From: UBA1756 sp045132235
Lineage (GTDB): Bacteria; Bacteroidota; Bacteroidia; Bacteroidales; WCHB1-69
Reading direction: 5' to 3'
Length of the DNA: 64,000 nt
Assembly (NCBI GenBank): GCA_045132235.1
Contig: JBGURX010000026.1
Coordinates: forward strand, 1 to 64,000
Below, in pieces: positions 27,855 to 35,458 of this stretch. Each line of letters begins with the position of its first letter. The first letter of the stretch is position 1. Under the pieces are notes generated by a model. It was not told the DNA's origin, did no database searches, and saw only the letters and a list, made by a program, of their open reading frames with translations. The position numbers were made by a program, and so were the translations under genes.

Positions 27855-28622
27855 ATGGAAAGCAAAAAAACAAAGAACAACCTCTATTCGAAAATGACCA
27901 TTAAAGAATTGAAAGTGCTGGCCGAACAAGGCGATGCAGAGGCACAATTCAAGCTTGGAAATCGTTATAAACAAGGTAAAGGTGTAGGAAAAAACTTTCG
28001 GCAGGCTGTGGAATGGCTCACTAAGGCAGCTGAGCAAGGACATTCAGGGGCTCAAAACAATCTTGGAGGATGCTATTTGTGCGGAAAGGGAGTGAAAAAG
28101 GACTATGCCAAAGCTGTTGAATGGTACACTCAATCAGCGGAACAGGGTGAAATGTTCGCCCAATTCAATTTGGCTGCTTGTTATTATAAAGGAACAGGAG
28201 TTGAGCAAGACTATAAAAAGGCCCTGGAGTGGCATTTCAAAGCGGCTGAACAAGGCGATTCGTGGTCGCAAAACGATATCGGAATGTGCTATTTGAATGG
28301 ATATGGAGTTGAAAAAGACCTCCGGAAAGGCATTGAATGGCTTACCTTGTCTGCTAAACAAGGGTTTTCCACTGCACAATTCAACTTGGCTATTTGTTTC
28401 AAGGACGGTGATGGCGTGGAACAGGATATGAAGAAAGCGGTGGAATTATATAAAAAAGCAGCGAAGCAAGGGAATATGTGGGCCCAACACAATTTAGGGT
28501 GTTGCTACGAATATGGGGAAGGCGTTAGAAGGAACCACAAAAAGGCGGTGGAATGGTTCACGAAAGCGGCGGAACAAGGAAGCAAAAGGGCGAAAAGGAT
28601 GCTCGGGAAATTTCACAAATAA
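27855..28622 (+). CDS. Sel1-repeat (TPR-like) protein
   Basis: 255 residues with six 36-residue Sel1 repeats from about residue 28 to the end, each with the pattern A-Q-x-x-L-G-x-x-Y-x-x-G-x-G-V-x-x-D-x-x-K-A-V-E-W-x-x-K-A-A-E-Q-G. There is no signal peptide, so it is probably a cytoplasmic protein-protein interaction scaffold. It starts 4 bp after the deiminase-family gene, indicating co-transcription. Codon use is more AT-rich than in core genes. Confidence 0.85.
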   Translation: MESKKTKNNLYSKMTIKELKVLAEQGDAEAQFKLGNRYKQGKGVGKNFRQAVEWLTKAAEQGHSGAQNNLGGCYLCGKGVKKDYAKAVEWYTQSAEQGEMFAQFNLAACYYKGTGVEQDYKKALEWHFKAAEQGDSWSQNDIGMCYLNGYGVEKDLRKGIEWLTLSAKQGFSTAQFNLAICFKDGDGVEQDMKKAVELYKKAAKQGNMWAQHNLGCCYEYGEGVRRNHKKAVEWFTKAAEQGSKRAKRMLGKFHK

Positions 28623-28810
28623 TTCACCACCCCGAACACACAGTGGCACACCGTGAAGCCGGCGGCCAGCACCACGGCCGGCAGGTTCTTGCGGTCGATG
28701 GCAAAAAGGTTGAACGCCAAACAGGGCGGCAGGGTCAGCAGGAAAAGCAGCAGCCCCCAAAAGTCGAAGCCGAAACGGTAGCGAGATGTGCGTATAGTAT
28801 TCATTTTCAA
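28613..28810 (-). pseudogene. Internally deleted small membrane protein
   Basis: A 65-codon frame, with its end overlapping the Sel1 gene stop by 10 bp. It reads like the start (YRFGFDFWGLLLFL) and the end (LPPCLAFNLFAIDRKNLPAVV..FTVCHCVFGVVNYL) of a roughly 140-residue membrane protein known to me from gut Bacteroidales and Firmicutes, joined at TL with the middle helices missing. Two helices remain. It may be a remnant or a functional short form; the family identification is from memory. Confidence 0.45.
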
Positions 28811-28841
28811 ATAAATATCTGAGAAAACGATGCAAAATCCA

Positions 28842-28880
28842 GAAAATTATGCTAATAGAATTATTTTAGTAGCATAATTT
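28842..28880. terminator. Hairpin downstream of the RAYT gene
   Basis: Perfect 12-bp arms AAAATTATGCTA (28842-28853) and TAGCATAATTTT (28869-28880) around a 15-nt loop, 31 bp past the RAYT stop. AT-rich with T-rich ends on both strands, so it could act as a bidirectional terminator or mark the edge of an inserted segment. Confidence 0.45.
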
Positions 28881-28911
28881 TATTGGTGGACTTTTTCCCC
28901 TGCACAATCAT

Positions 28912-29505
28912 TCATTCACCGTCATAGAAACAGTCCGTTTCCCATTTCATCGGATTCTGTTCAATGTATAGGGCAATTCTGTTCATTTCGTTCCTGTTCC
29001 TAACAATGCGGTCGTAATACCGCGGTTGCCATGAAAAGGGAATTTGGTTTTCCCGTGCGAAACGTGTGACAGCGGATTTAATCCCACGAATTACCGCCCC
29101 CAAATTCCCCGATTGTGGGCCAAATTTCTGTAGGGACGCACCGCGTGCGTCCGAATCCGAATCACCGCGTGCGTCCGAATCCGAATCACCGCGTGCGTCA
29201 GGAATTAACGGGGACGCATTCAATGCGTCCCTACAGGGGGATATTCGATTGTGAAGGCACACAATCAGATGCACATGATTGGGCATGATGACATACAAGG
29301 GGATTGACGCGGTACCGTGACGTAGGTTTTCTGTGTTTTCAATCTCGCGTTTCAAGCATTCCCCCACCAATGTCAATTGGGTCTGACCATTGCGAACAGT
29401 ACCGAAATAATGCAGCCAGTTTTTCGTGCAAATGGTCACAAAATATTCTGCGCCGTTGTAGTCGTGCCATTGGGCCCGTGGAGATTTTCTGTCGTGTAGT
29501 TTCAT
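28912..29505 (-). CDS. REP-associated tyrosine transposase (RAYT, Y1/HUH family)
   Basis: 197 residues, single-strand-specific HUH transposase of the IS200-like Y1 superfamily. RAYTs are domesticated, usually single-copy enzymes that move or process REP palindromes. Motifs: NGAEYFVTICTKNW at the N-terminus, the metal-binding HUH at His77-Val-His79 (MPNHVHLIV), the NLGAVIRGIKSAVTRFA helix, SWQPRYYDRIVRN, and the likely nucleophile Tyr180 in RIALYIEQNP. Residues about 91-126 are foreign to the fold: they are encoded by a REP-like inverted element with a 24-bp tandem repeat (two DARGDSDS units). The frame is intact and all catalytic residues remain. No terminal repeats of an autonomous IS were found. 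Several GTAG-headed palindromes elsewhere in the window are candidate substrates. Confidence 0.88.
   Translation of the reverse strand: MKLHDRKSPRAQWHDYNGAEYFVTICTKNWLHYFGTVRNGQTQLTLVGECLKREIENTENLRHGTASIPLYVIMPNHVHLIVCLHNRISPCRDALNASPLIPDARGDSDSDARGDSDSDARGASLQKFGPQSGNLGAVIRGIKSAVTRFARENQIPFSWQPRYYDRIVRNRNEMNRIALYIEQNPMKWETDCFYDGE
29129..29235. repeat. Compound REP element inside the RAYT gene
   Basis: Outer arms TGTAGGGACGCA (29129-29140) and TGCGTCCCTACA (29224-29235). Each end also folds on its own: GGACGCACC..GGTGCGTCC-type and GGACGCATTCAATGCGTCC hairpins. Between them a 24-bp unit beginning ACCGCGTGCGTCCGAATC is repeated twice plus a partial copy. The whole element is translated in frame as part of the transposase. 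Confidence 0.85.
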
Positions 29506-29595
29506 AATAGTTGGTTTAGCAAAGATTAAATATCATTCATCTAATAGGTTTTTGTGAGATCGCCGTTTGTTGGGCAACCGTTTGTGGAATTGCCC

Positions 29596-29643
29596 TTGTA
29601 GGGCTGCCATATTATGACAGCCCTATATTGTGTACCCCTACAA
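29596..29643. repeat. REP-like palindrome overlapping the CAT-like stop codon
   Basis: Starts TTGTAGGGCTGCCATA and pairs with TATGACAGCCC (inner hairpin, one G-U-compatible mismatch); the outer right end is ACCCCTACAA. The TAG stop of the minus-strand acetyltransferase gene (29638-29640) is the TAG of the right-hand TTGTAGGGG. It belongs to the same sub-family as 50165-50195. Confidence 0.75.
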
Positions 29644-30255
29644 TGCGGCAACCCTACGCTGCAACCGCTCCAAAAACCTCGCCGCGTCGCCGCCGTCCAT
29701 CTGCACGTGGTGGAACTGGAACGACACGGGCAGCGTGGCCTTGAACCACCTTTTGCGGTACTTGCCCCACATCACCATCGGGTTGAGGAACTTGTCGGTG
29801 TATTGGTTCACCACGCAGTCGAGCTCGGTCTGGATCATGGCGGAGGTGCCGACAATCATGTAGCCGTCGAGGAAGCTGCTCTGGCACTCCTCCGCCACTC
29901 GGGTGGTCAGCGCCAGGTAGTCGCGGTTGAACTGCTGCAGGTCGGCAGAGAAGGGGATGTCGCATGAGTTGATGCCGCCCTTGCGGTTGCGCACCACCAC
30001 GTTGATGGCTATCTGGTCGTAGCGGAACAGTTGGCCGCCCTCGGGCAGCAGGTATAGCTCCTCGGTTTCGGTGGCCGCCTTGCCGATGCACCAGCACATC
30101 AGCGTGTTGAACTTCACGCCGCTCTTCCGGCTGAGCCGCGCCAGACGGCTCACATCCATCGTTTTCACCAAGGTCACCATCGGCATCGGTGCATTCAGCC
30201 ACATCTCGAAGGCTAATGCCCGCTTGGTCTCTTCAGGGTTGATTTGTTGTTTCAT
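29638..30255 (-). CDS. Chloramphenicol acetyltransferase-like (CatA family) O-acetyltransferase
   Basis: 205 residues, trimeric CAT-fold acetyl-CoA-dependent acetyltransferase. The catalytic HHxxxDG motif is visible as FHHVQMDGGD near residue 182, and the substrate-side segments KFNTLMCWCIGKAATE and FNRDYLALTTRVAEE resemble CatA. The tunnel-lining N-terminus is shorter than in classical CatA (about 215), and such chromosomal homologues often acetylate unknown small molecules, so resistance should not be assumed. The stop codon is contributed by the adjacent REP-like element. It starts 64 bp downstream of a secreted hypothetical gene. Confidence 0.8.
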   Translation of the reverse strand: MKQQINPEETKRALAFEMWLNAPMPMVTLVKTMDVSRLARLSRKSGVKFNTLMCWCIGKAATETEELYLLPEGGQLFRYDQIAINVVVRNRKGGINSCDIPFSADLQQFNRDYLALTTRVAEECQSSFLDGYMIVGTSAMIQTELDCVVNQYTDKFLNPMVMWGKYRKRWFKATLPVSFQFHHVQMDGGDAARFLERLQRRVAAL

Positions 30256-30319
30256 ATCAATTGTTGAGTGAGGGGAAAATGTTGTTTATAGGGTTGCAAT
30301 TGTTGTGTTTTAGTGAATA

Positions 30320-30871
30320 TTATTTGGGAGGTTTCGATTCCCCCGTCTCCACCCGGTGGAACTCCCATGTGTCGGTGTGGCCGTCAGGATAAGTGTAACT
30401 CCATATTAACTCGCTCTCTGTCAGCTTGTCCAAGTGGAACTTGACCTCCCGCGCGATGCCACCGCGTACGTTCCCGATGATGGTGTTGGCCAGCTCAGTA
30501 GCACGATCAGGTTCAAAAAAGTAAACTCCAGCGTTCATTTCCACCACTTCCATGCGGAAACTCTCCTCTATGCCGGCAAAATAGAAGTCCTCGCCCTCCA
30601 CGCGCCATCGACTGGGACTGACGTAGTTGAACAGGTATTTAACTTGTCCGCCCACATTCACCACATAAAACTGTTGTGCAGAATCCAGCGCCGTGCCGTC
30701 AGGGTAGAAATCCATCGTGCCGGTCTCGTATGCGGTGATGCGCCCCTCCTTAATGCTGTAGCTCCACCCATGTTCGTAGGTGTAGTGCCCCACCACCCTG
30801 TTGAATGTGTCTTGTGCGGAAAGGAAAAAGGTTGTTGTCAATAAGATGATTGTCAGAAAGATGCGATTCAT
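30320..30871 (-). CDS. Exported protein of unknown function
   Basis: 183 residues from the start at 30871 (MNRIFLTIILLTTTFFLSAQ, a clear signal peptide); the frame extends 33 codons upstream without signal features. The mature part looks all-beta and contains YTYEHGWSYSIKEGRITAYETGTMDFYPDGTALDSAQ, reminiscent of lipocalin-like or membrane-lipoprotein attachment modules, then a second WSYTYPDGHTDTWEF strand set at the C-terminus. No named family is assigned. It lies 43 bp downstream of nhaC on the same strand. Confidence 0.65.
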   Translation of the reverse strand: MNRIFLTIILLTTTFFLSAQDTFNRVVGHYTYEHGWSYSIKEGRITAYETGTMDFYPDGTALDSAQQFYVVNVGGQVKYLFNYVSPSRWRVEGEDFYFAGIEESFRMEVVEMNAGVYFFEPDRATELANTIIGNVRGGIAREVKFHLDKLTESELIWSYTYPDGHTDTWEFHRVETGESKPPK

Positions 30872-30914
30872 GGATGGGTGTTGTTTTCGGGTTTTTATTT
30901 GTTTTAAGCCGAAA

Positions 30915-32351
30915 TTATTTGTGGTTTTCTTCCTCCGTCCTTCTGAAAATCTTGTATCCAATAAAGGCAATGGTGATGGACATCAGCGGGGAGATGATGT
31001 TGAAGAAACAGTAGGGGAGGTACTCCAGCGTTGGGACTTTCAGCACCATCGACTGTGTCATGCCGCAGGTGTTCCACGGCACCAGCACGGAGGTGACGGT
31101 GGCGGAGTCTTCGGTAGAACGGCTCAGCAGGCGCCCTTCGTACCCTTTGTCTTTGTACAGCTGCTTGAAGATGTTGCCTGTCAGCACGATGCTGAGGTAC
31201 TGGTCGCCAGTGGCCATGTTGGCAAAGATGCCCGTGCCCACTGTGGAGGTCACCAGCGAGCGGCGGCCGCTGATGCCGCGGGCCAGCGCCGCCGTGATGC
31301 TCCGCATCATGCCGCCGCCCGTCAGCGCACCGCCAAATGCGGAGGCGCAGAAGATGAGAAACACCGTGCTCAGCATTCCCTTCATGCCGCGGGTCTGCAC
31401 GAGGCTGGTAAGCACGTCGTTGCCGGTGTCGATGGAGGTGCTGCTGTAGTAGGTGAGCATCAGCGCACGGAAGCTGTTGCCCTCGCCAATCTGCGCCACA
31501 ATGCCGGGCTGCACCAGCAGCATGACAATGCCTGCCACCAGGGCCGACAGAAACAGGATGATGGCCGCCGGCAGCCGCAGCGCGATAAGCACCGCCGTGA
31601 AGAGCGGCACCAGCAGCAGCCACGGACTGATGACAAAGCTGTTTTGCAGCCCTTCGGCAAACGAGGCCGCCTGCGTGCTTCCACCGTTGGTGTGTAACAG
31701 GCTCGCCACAAGGAAGATGGTCAGGGCGATGACGAACGAGGGGATGGTGGTGATGAGCATGTAGCGGATGTGCGTGAACAGCGGTACCTCGCCCACCGAC
31801 GAGGCCAGTACGGTGGTGTCGGAGAGCGGGGAGATCTTGTCGCCGAAGTAGGCGCCCGAGATGATGGCGCCGGCGGTCCAGCCCACTGAGAAGCCGTGTG
31901 CCGTGCCGATGCCGATGAGGGCGATGCCGACGGTGGCCACGGTGGTCCACGAGCTGCCCGTGACGAGCGACACCAGTGCGCAGATCAGGCAGGCCATGAA
32001 GAGGAACAGCGACGGCGTGATGATTTTCATGCCGTAGTAGATCATGGTGGGCACGATGCCGCTCATCATCCAGCTGCCCGAGATGGCGCCGATGAGGAAC
32101 AGGATGAGCACGGCGGGACCGATGGTCTTGATGTTGTCGCCGATGGCCTCGTTGATGGTGGTCCACTTCACCTTGTAGCCGACCATGGCGATGGCCACGG
32201 CCACGGCGGCGGCGGCGAGCAGGGCGGTCTGGCTGGCACCGTCGATGGCGTCGGAGCCAAACTGCCGGATGACGAGCACCTGCAGCGCCACGAGCACGGC
32301 AAACGGCACAAGCGCGATGGTCCAGTGTATGCGGGGAGGGGTGGTGTTCAT
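30915..32351 (-). CDS. nhaC: Na+/H+ antiporter of the NhaC family
   Basis: 478 residues, about 11-12 membrane helices, inner membrane. NhaC family members exchange sodium for protons, or malate/lactate in some cases. Family features: GAISGSWMMSGIVPTMIYYG, TGSSWTTVATVG, the conserved GAYFGDKISPLSDTTVLASS (about residues 163-182), and in the second half NTCGMTQSMVLKVPTLEYLPYCFFN. The length is typical. It starts 9 bp after the hipA stop on the same strand, so it may be transcribed through from hipBA, though no function links them. Confidence 0.88.
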   Translation of the reverse strand: MNTTPPRIHWTIALVPFAVLVALQVLVIRQFGSDAIDGASQTALLAAAAVAVAIAMVGYKVKWTTINEAIGDNIKTIGPAVLILFLIGAISGSWMMSGIVPTMIYYGMKIITPSLFLFMACLICALVSLVTGSSWTTVATVGIALIGIGTAHGFSVGWTAGAIISGAYFGDKISPLSDTTVLASSVGEVPLFTHIRYMLITTIPSFVIALTIFLVASLLHTNGGSTQAASFAEGLQNSFVISPWLLLVPLFTAVLIALRLPAAIILFLSALVAGIVMLLVQPGIVAQIGEGNSFRALMLTYYSSTSIDTGNDVLTSLVQTRGMKGMLSTVFLIFCASAFGGALTGGGMMRSITAALARGISGRRSLVTSTVGTGIFANMATGDQYLSIVLTGNIFKQLYKDKGYEGRLLSRSTEDSATVTSVLVPWNTCGMTQSMVLKVPTLEYLPYCFFNIISPLMSITIAFIGYKIFRRTEEENHK

Positions 32352-32360
32352 ATTTCAGGG

Positions 32361-33869
32361 TTATTCGTTTTCGATTTTGGGTAAGAGGAACTGTTCTACC
32401 AGCTCCTTGATCCGTTCCTCCGTCAACTTCGAAGGTCCGGTTTCGGTTATCTCGTCGTGTTCCAGAGTGCCCTTGCGGATGATGTACTTCAACGCCTTGC
32501 CGTCGATGGTGGCAAGCAGGTGGTAGTTGCCCTTGAATTGCATCTCCACACGGGCATTTTCAATGCTGTGACCAGAAGCATCAACGTAGCCTGCTGCGAC
32601 ATCGGCTTCCCCCAGTCCCCATGCATTGAGGTTGTGAGCGAGCGTGTTCTCCACAGCGGAAATCCATCGTCCCAACACACCATTCCGTTCGGCAATGGGA
32701 CGAAATTCCGAAACAGCATCGGCCACTTCATGAATGATGCTTTCTGCCTTGCGGATCCCGTTCTCAGCGGCCAGTTCCCGGACATCCTCAAGTGTAATGC
32801 TCGTGTATTTCCCGTGAATCATCAGGCAATGCTGCGTTTCAGGGAGGAAACCGCCCGTGTTGAAAATGTAGGTCAAATCGTAAGCAGGGGAAAGCCGCCA
32901 GCGCCCCTGTTCATCCATGATGAACGAGAAGTTCTTGTAATGGTCGTCGGTGTTGTTGGCCAAAATGTTGAATGCCATGCGGCGGAAGACTTCTTCGCAG
33001 TCGAGTTCAGAGAGCCGCATCTTGCGGCACACCCACAGCAGGCGCTCGTAGCTGTCGGCTTCGGGATAGAGGGCGCCCAAGGTCTGAAGATGCAATTTCT
33101 TTTCACCGTCACGGTCGAACCTTTGGGTCACGAAATGACGTTCACCTTCAACATCCATCATCCAACACGGCATCATTTTTATTCCCGCTTTCGTCGCCAT
33201 TTCATAGTAGGTCATTTCGAGTTCGGCCGTTGAGCGCTCCTTGATGCCGAATTTCAGGATGCAGTAATCAAATCCTGTCAGTTCGCCCACCTGTCCGCTG
33301 CGGATTTCGCCTGTCTCTCGGTTAATGGCAATGATGGCTTTGGGCTGCCGTCCGCCCGCAGAGGTGCCGACCGCCATCAATGCCTGCATCGTGAGCGACT
33401 GGTCAGGGTCGATGTGCGCATTTTCGCGTTGCGTATAGATTTTGCCTGCCAGCTCAATCAAGGCTTTCAGATTGATGTTTTCTTTGGATAAAAAGTTGGA
33501 GGTTTCGGGAAAGAATTCCAGTGCTCCCATTGCCCGCCTTCCGATGAACGCCAGCTTGTCGAGCGGGGTAATCTCTCCCACCTTGATGCCTTGCTGTCTC
33601 CGCCATTGCTCAAAGAGCTCGTTTCCCCAAGCATCGGGCAGAGAGTCGGCCAAAAACGGAGGCAGATTTTGGTAAATCTTCGCCGAAGCGCCATATATCG
33701 GTCGCAAGTTCTGCGGCAGTTTGATGGATGCGTCAAGCGGTGAGATGTCGAGGCCTGTTTCTATCCAGTCGCGGTTGTACTCAAAATAGGGTCGTTTCCG
33801 GCGTGGGTCGATGCTCAACCGTCCAACCTCACGGCCCCACAGCATTACTTTCAGTATTTGTGTAGTCAT
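32361..33869 (-). CDS. hipA: HipA-like serine/threonine kinase toxin
   Basis: 502 residues, type II toxin kinase; E. coli HipA phosphorylates glutamyl-tRNA synthetase and induces dormancy. Kinase features are visible: the Ser-containing loop VGTSAGGRQPKA (Ser170), catalytic Asp308 and Asn313 in NNTDDHYKNFSF, and the Mg-binding Asp331 in SPAYDLTY. The N-subdomain-1-like start (VMLWGREVGRLSI) is fused, as in E. coli. Compared with the usual 430-440 residues there is a C-terminal extension of about 65 residues (from roughly 435) that is unlike the kinase fold. It lies 12 bp after the hipB stop. Confidence 0.9.
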   Translation of the reverse strand: MTTQILKVMLWGREVGRLSIDPRRKRPYFEYNRDWIETGLDISPLDASIKLPQNLRPIYGASAKIYQNLPPFLADSLPDAWGNELFEQWRRQQGIKVGEITPLDKLAFIGRRAMGALEFFPETSNFLSKENINLKALIELAGKIYTQRENAHIDPDQSLTMQALMAVGTSAGGRQPKAIIAINRETGEIRSGQVGELTGFDYCILKFGIKERSTAELEMTYYEMATKAGIKMMPCWMMDVEGERHFVTQRFDRDGEKKLHLQTLGALYPEADSYERLLWVCRKMRLSELDCEEVFRRMAFNILANNTDDHYKNFSFIMDEQGRWRLSPAYDLTYIFNTGGFLPETQHCLMIHGKYTSITLEDVRELAAENGIRKAESIIHEVADAVSEFRPIAERNGVLGRWISAVENTLAHNLNAWGLGEADVAAGYVDASGHSIENARVEMQFKGNYHLLATIDGKALKYIIRKGTLEHDEITETGPSKLTEERIKELVEQFLLPKIENE

Positions 33870-33881
33870 GGCAGATTGAAG

Positions 33882-34202
33882 TTATTTGGATTTGGAAGAA
33901 GTATGTCGAATGCGTTGGACTTTTTCCCCACTTTCTTTAACAAGATAGGGGGATTCAGGAAGTTCCGGCATCATTTCATCAAGACTGTTGATGCAGCCGA
34001 TGGCCTTCATCAGAAGCAGGAAAGTGCTGAGTGACAGATTCGGTACCCTGCCATTCTCAAATTTGTGGATGGTATTCACCGTCAGTCCCGATTGCTCCGC
34101 CACCTCCTTCTGCGTCATATTGGAACGCATGCGGTAATCCTTAAAACGGCTGCCCAGCATTTTCACCAACTCAGGAATCGAATATTCGTAGTAGTCCGCC
34201 AT
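33882..34202 (-). CDS. hipB: HipB-like XRE-family antitoxin
   Basis: 106 residues with a helix-turn-helix of the Xre/Cro type at about residues 18-75 (FKDYRMRSNMTQKEVAEQSGLT, VNTIHKFENGRVPNLSLSTFL). It would repress its own operon and neutralise the adjacent HipA. The C-terminal tail (KVQRIRHTSSKSK) is basic and disordered. It is directly upstream of hipA and has a dense array of AT-rich inverted boxes between its promoter and start codon that could be its operator. Confidence 0.9.
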   Translation of the reverse strand: MADYYEYSIPELVKMLGSRFKDYRMRSNMTQKEVAEQSGLTVNTIHKFENGRVPNLSLSTFLLLMKAIGCINSLDEMMPELPESPYLVKESGEKVQRIRHTSSKSK

Positions 34203-34206
34203 ATTC

Positions 34207-34267
34207 TAATTTATTATAAATTATATGATTAGATAATTTAATAATAAAATTCAGCTATAAATTATCT
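34207..34267. promoter_or_regulatory. Putative HipB operator array
   Basis: TAAATTAT or its complement occurs at 34217-34224, 34233-34240 and 34258-34265, with a related TAATTTAT at 34207-34214. AGATAATTTA (34231-34240) and TAAATTATCT (34258-34267) form a perfect 10-bp inverted repeat. The array lies between the -7 box and the hipB ATG, where a repressor would act. Confidence 0.5.
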
Positions 34268-34287
34268 TGTTATTGTATTTATCGCGG

Positions 34288-34295
34288 CAAAAATA
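34288..34295 (-). promoter_or_regulatory. -7 promoter box of hipBA
   Basis: TATTTTTG followed by C on the minus strand, about 85 bp upstream of the hipB start, giving a leader that spans the AT-rich operator-like array. Confidence 0.55.
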
Positions 34296-34356
34296 CAACT
34301 TTTTTTAAGAAAAAGCAATAGGGAGAAAAAACTAAAAAAATATTTGGATTCGTGGA

Positions 34357-34944
34357 CTATCTCCGTTTGAACACCACCAACTCGGCATCTGCACCGTCCT
34401 TGCCGTATTCGCTCACGAGGATGCAGTGTTCGTCGCAAGCGATACCGTAGCAGCGACCGTTCGCACCCTGTTTTTCGACTTGATTGCCCCAATAAGTGGC
34501 ATTGTCGTCGAGGAGTTTCACCTTGTTTCCGTTGATGACATACTCCATATTGACGAACGAGCCCTGCAGCACGAAGAGGTTGTCGATATGCGGCATATCC
34601 TTGATTCCCAACGTATTGACCTTATCAATAAGCTGCTGCTTGATGGGCGAGGTGGCGTGCGGCAGCTGGTCGGCGGGCAGTCGCCAGCGTTTCAGATTTG
34701 GGTAATACTGACGCAGGACGTCTTTGTACTCCTCGCGACTGAGGTTTTGACCGGTGTTTTTGTTGTACTCCTCCACAAATTGCGCGCAGAATTCCACCAT
34801 CTCTTCCATGGTGAAGTCGCCGGTGAAGGCACCGTCTTTGTAGCAATAGATGCAGTATTCTTCGTTCTTGCTGCCGTCGGCGTTCGTGCCGAGGATTTCC
34901 GGGGTAAGCGGCATGCCGCAGCTTTGACAAAATTTAGTTTCCAT
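34357..34944 (-). CDS. Zinc-ribbon protein of unknown function
   Basis: 195 residues from the start at 34944; an upstream extension of the frame overlaps the next gene and is not coding. The N-terminus METKFCQSCGMPL with a second EYCIYCYKDG pair forms a four-cysteine zinc ribbon (putative zinc ribbon domain, as in small AraC/DUF-linked proteins). It is followed by a helical segment (FTMEEMVEFCAQFVEEYN, LSREEYKDVLRQYYPNLKRW) that often accompanies this ribbon. The C-terminal half (NLFVLQGSFVNMEYVINGNKVKLLD) is beta-rich and unassigned. Likely cytoplasmic. Confidence 0.75.
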   Translation of the reverse strand: METKFCQSCGMPLTPEILGTNADGSKNEEYCIYCYKDGAFTGDFTMEEMVEFCAQFVEEYNKNTGQNLSREEYKDVLRQYYPNLKRWRLPADQLPHATSPIKQQLIDKVNTLGIKDMPHIDNLFVLQGSFVNMEYVINGNKVKLLDDNATYWGNQVEKQGANGRCYGIACDEHCILVSEYGKDGADAELVVFKRR

Positions 34945-35038
34945 AGTATGAATTGTTTTTAGATAGCAAAAGTACGGACTTTTTGAAGAAATCACAAAGG
35001 AGGAAATTATTATTTTGTAATCATCACCACACATTGAA

Positions 35039-35422
35039 TCATCTGCAGCATAGCGCAATGATTTTGGGAACGAAGATGATGAGACCGGTAATCAGAGCGG
35101 CCATGGCGCACACCAGGACGGCGGCGGCCCCGAGGTCTTTGATGTCACGTTTCCGGTCATCCCTTTCTGCCTTGACAAAATCGGCGGTGCGCTCTAGGGA
35201 GGAGTTGATGATCTCAGCCGAAAACACCATCCCGATGACGATGACAACCGCTATCCATTCCATCGGCGAGATGCGGAAGATGAATCCCATGGCGATGGCG
35301 AGCACCGCCGCCGTGGCGTGAATCCACGAGTTGTGCTCCTCGCGGAACAGCACCTTCAATCCCGCAAAGGCATAAGCGAAACTCTTTATCCGTTTCTTGA
35401 TGGAGAACTTTTCGTTGTTCAT
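35039..35422 (-). CDS. dgkA: Diacylglycerol/undecaprenol kinase family protein
   Basis: 127 residues, small trimeric-type integral membrane kinase. Gram-positive-like members phosphorylate undecaprenol rather than diacylglycerol. Three helices are visible, with the conserved active-site segment AEIINSSLERTADFV near residue 70 and RDIKDLGAAAVL near 91. The N-terminal SFAYAFAGLKVLFREEHNSWIH is typical of the undecaprenol kinase branch. The next gene upstream (PEMT-like) ends 36 bp before its start. Confidence 0.9.
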   Translation of the reverse strand: MNNEKFSIKKRIKSFAYAFAGLKVLFREEHNSWIHATAAVLAIAMGFIFRISPMEWIAVVIVIGMVFSAEIINSSLERTADFVKAERDDRKRDIKDLGAAAVLVCAMAALITGLIIFVPKIIALCCR

Positions 35423-35458
35423 GGTTCGTCTGTTTTCGTTCGTTTTAAAGTCATAAAA

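Noticed and set aside
28912..29505. Autonomous IS200/IS605 element
   Set aside because: No tnpB, no typical subterminal hairpin pair flanking the gene, and the sequence features are of the RAYT type.
29638..30255. Chloramphenicol resistance gene
   Set aside because: Only the CAT fold and HHxxxDG motif are seen; chromosomal homologues frequently act on other substrates.
30904..32166. 420-codon minus-strand frame inside nhaC in another frame
   Set aside because: His/Arg-rich out-of-frame reading of the antiporter gene, with no membrane helices.
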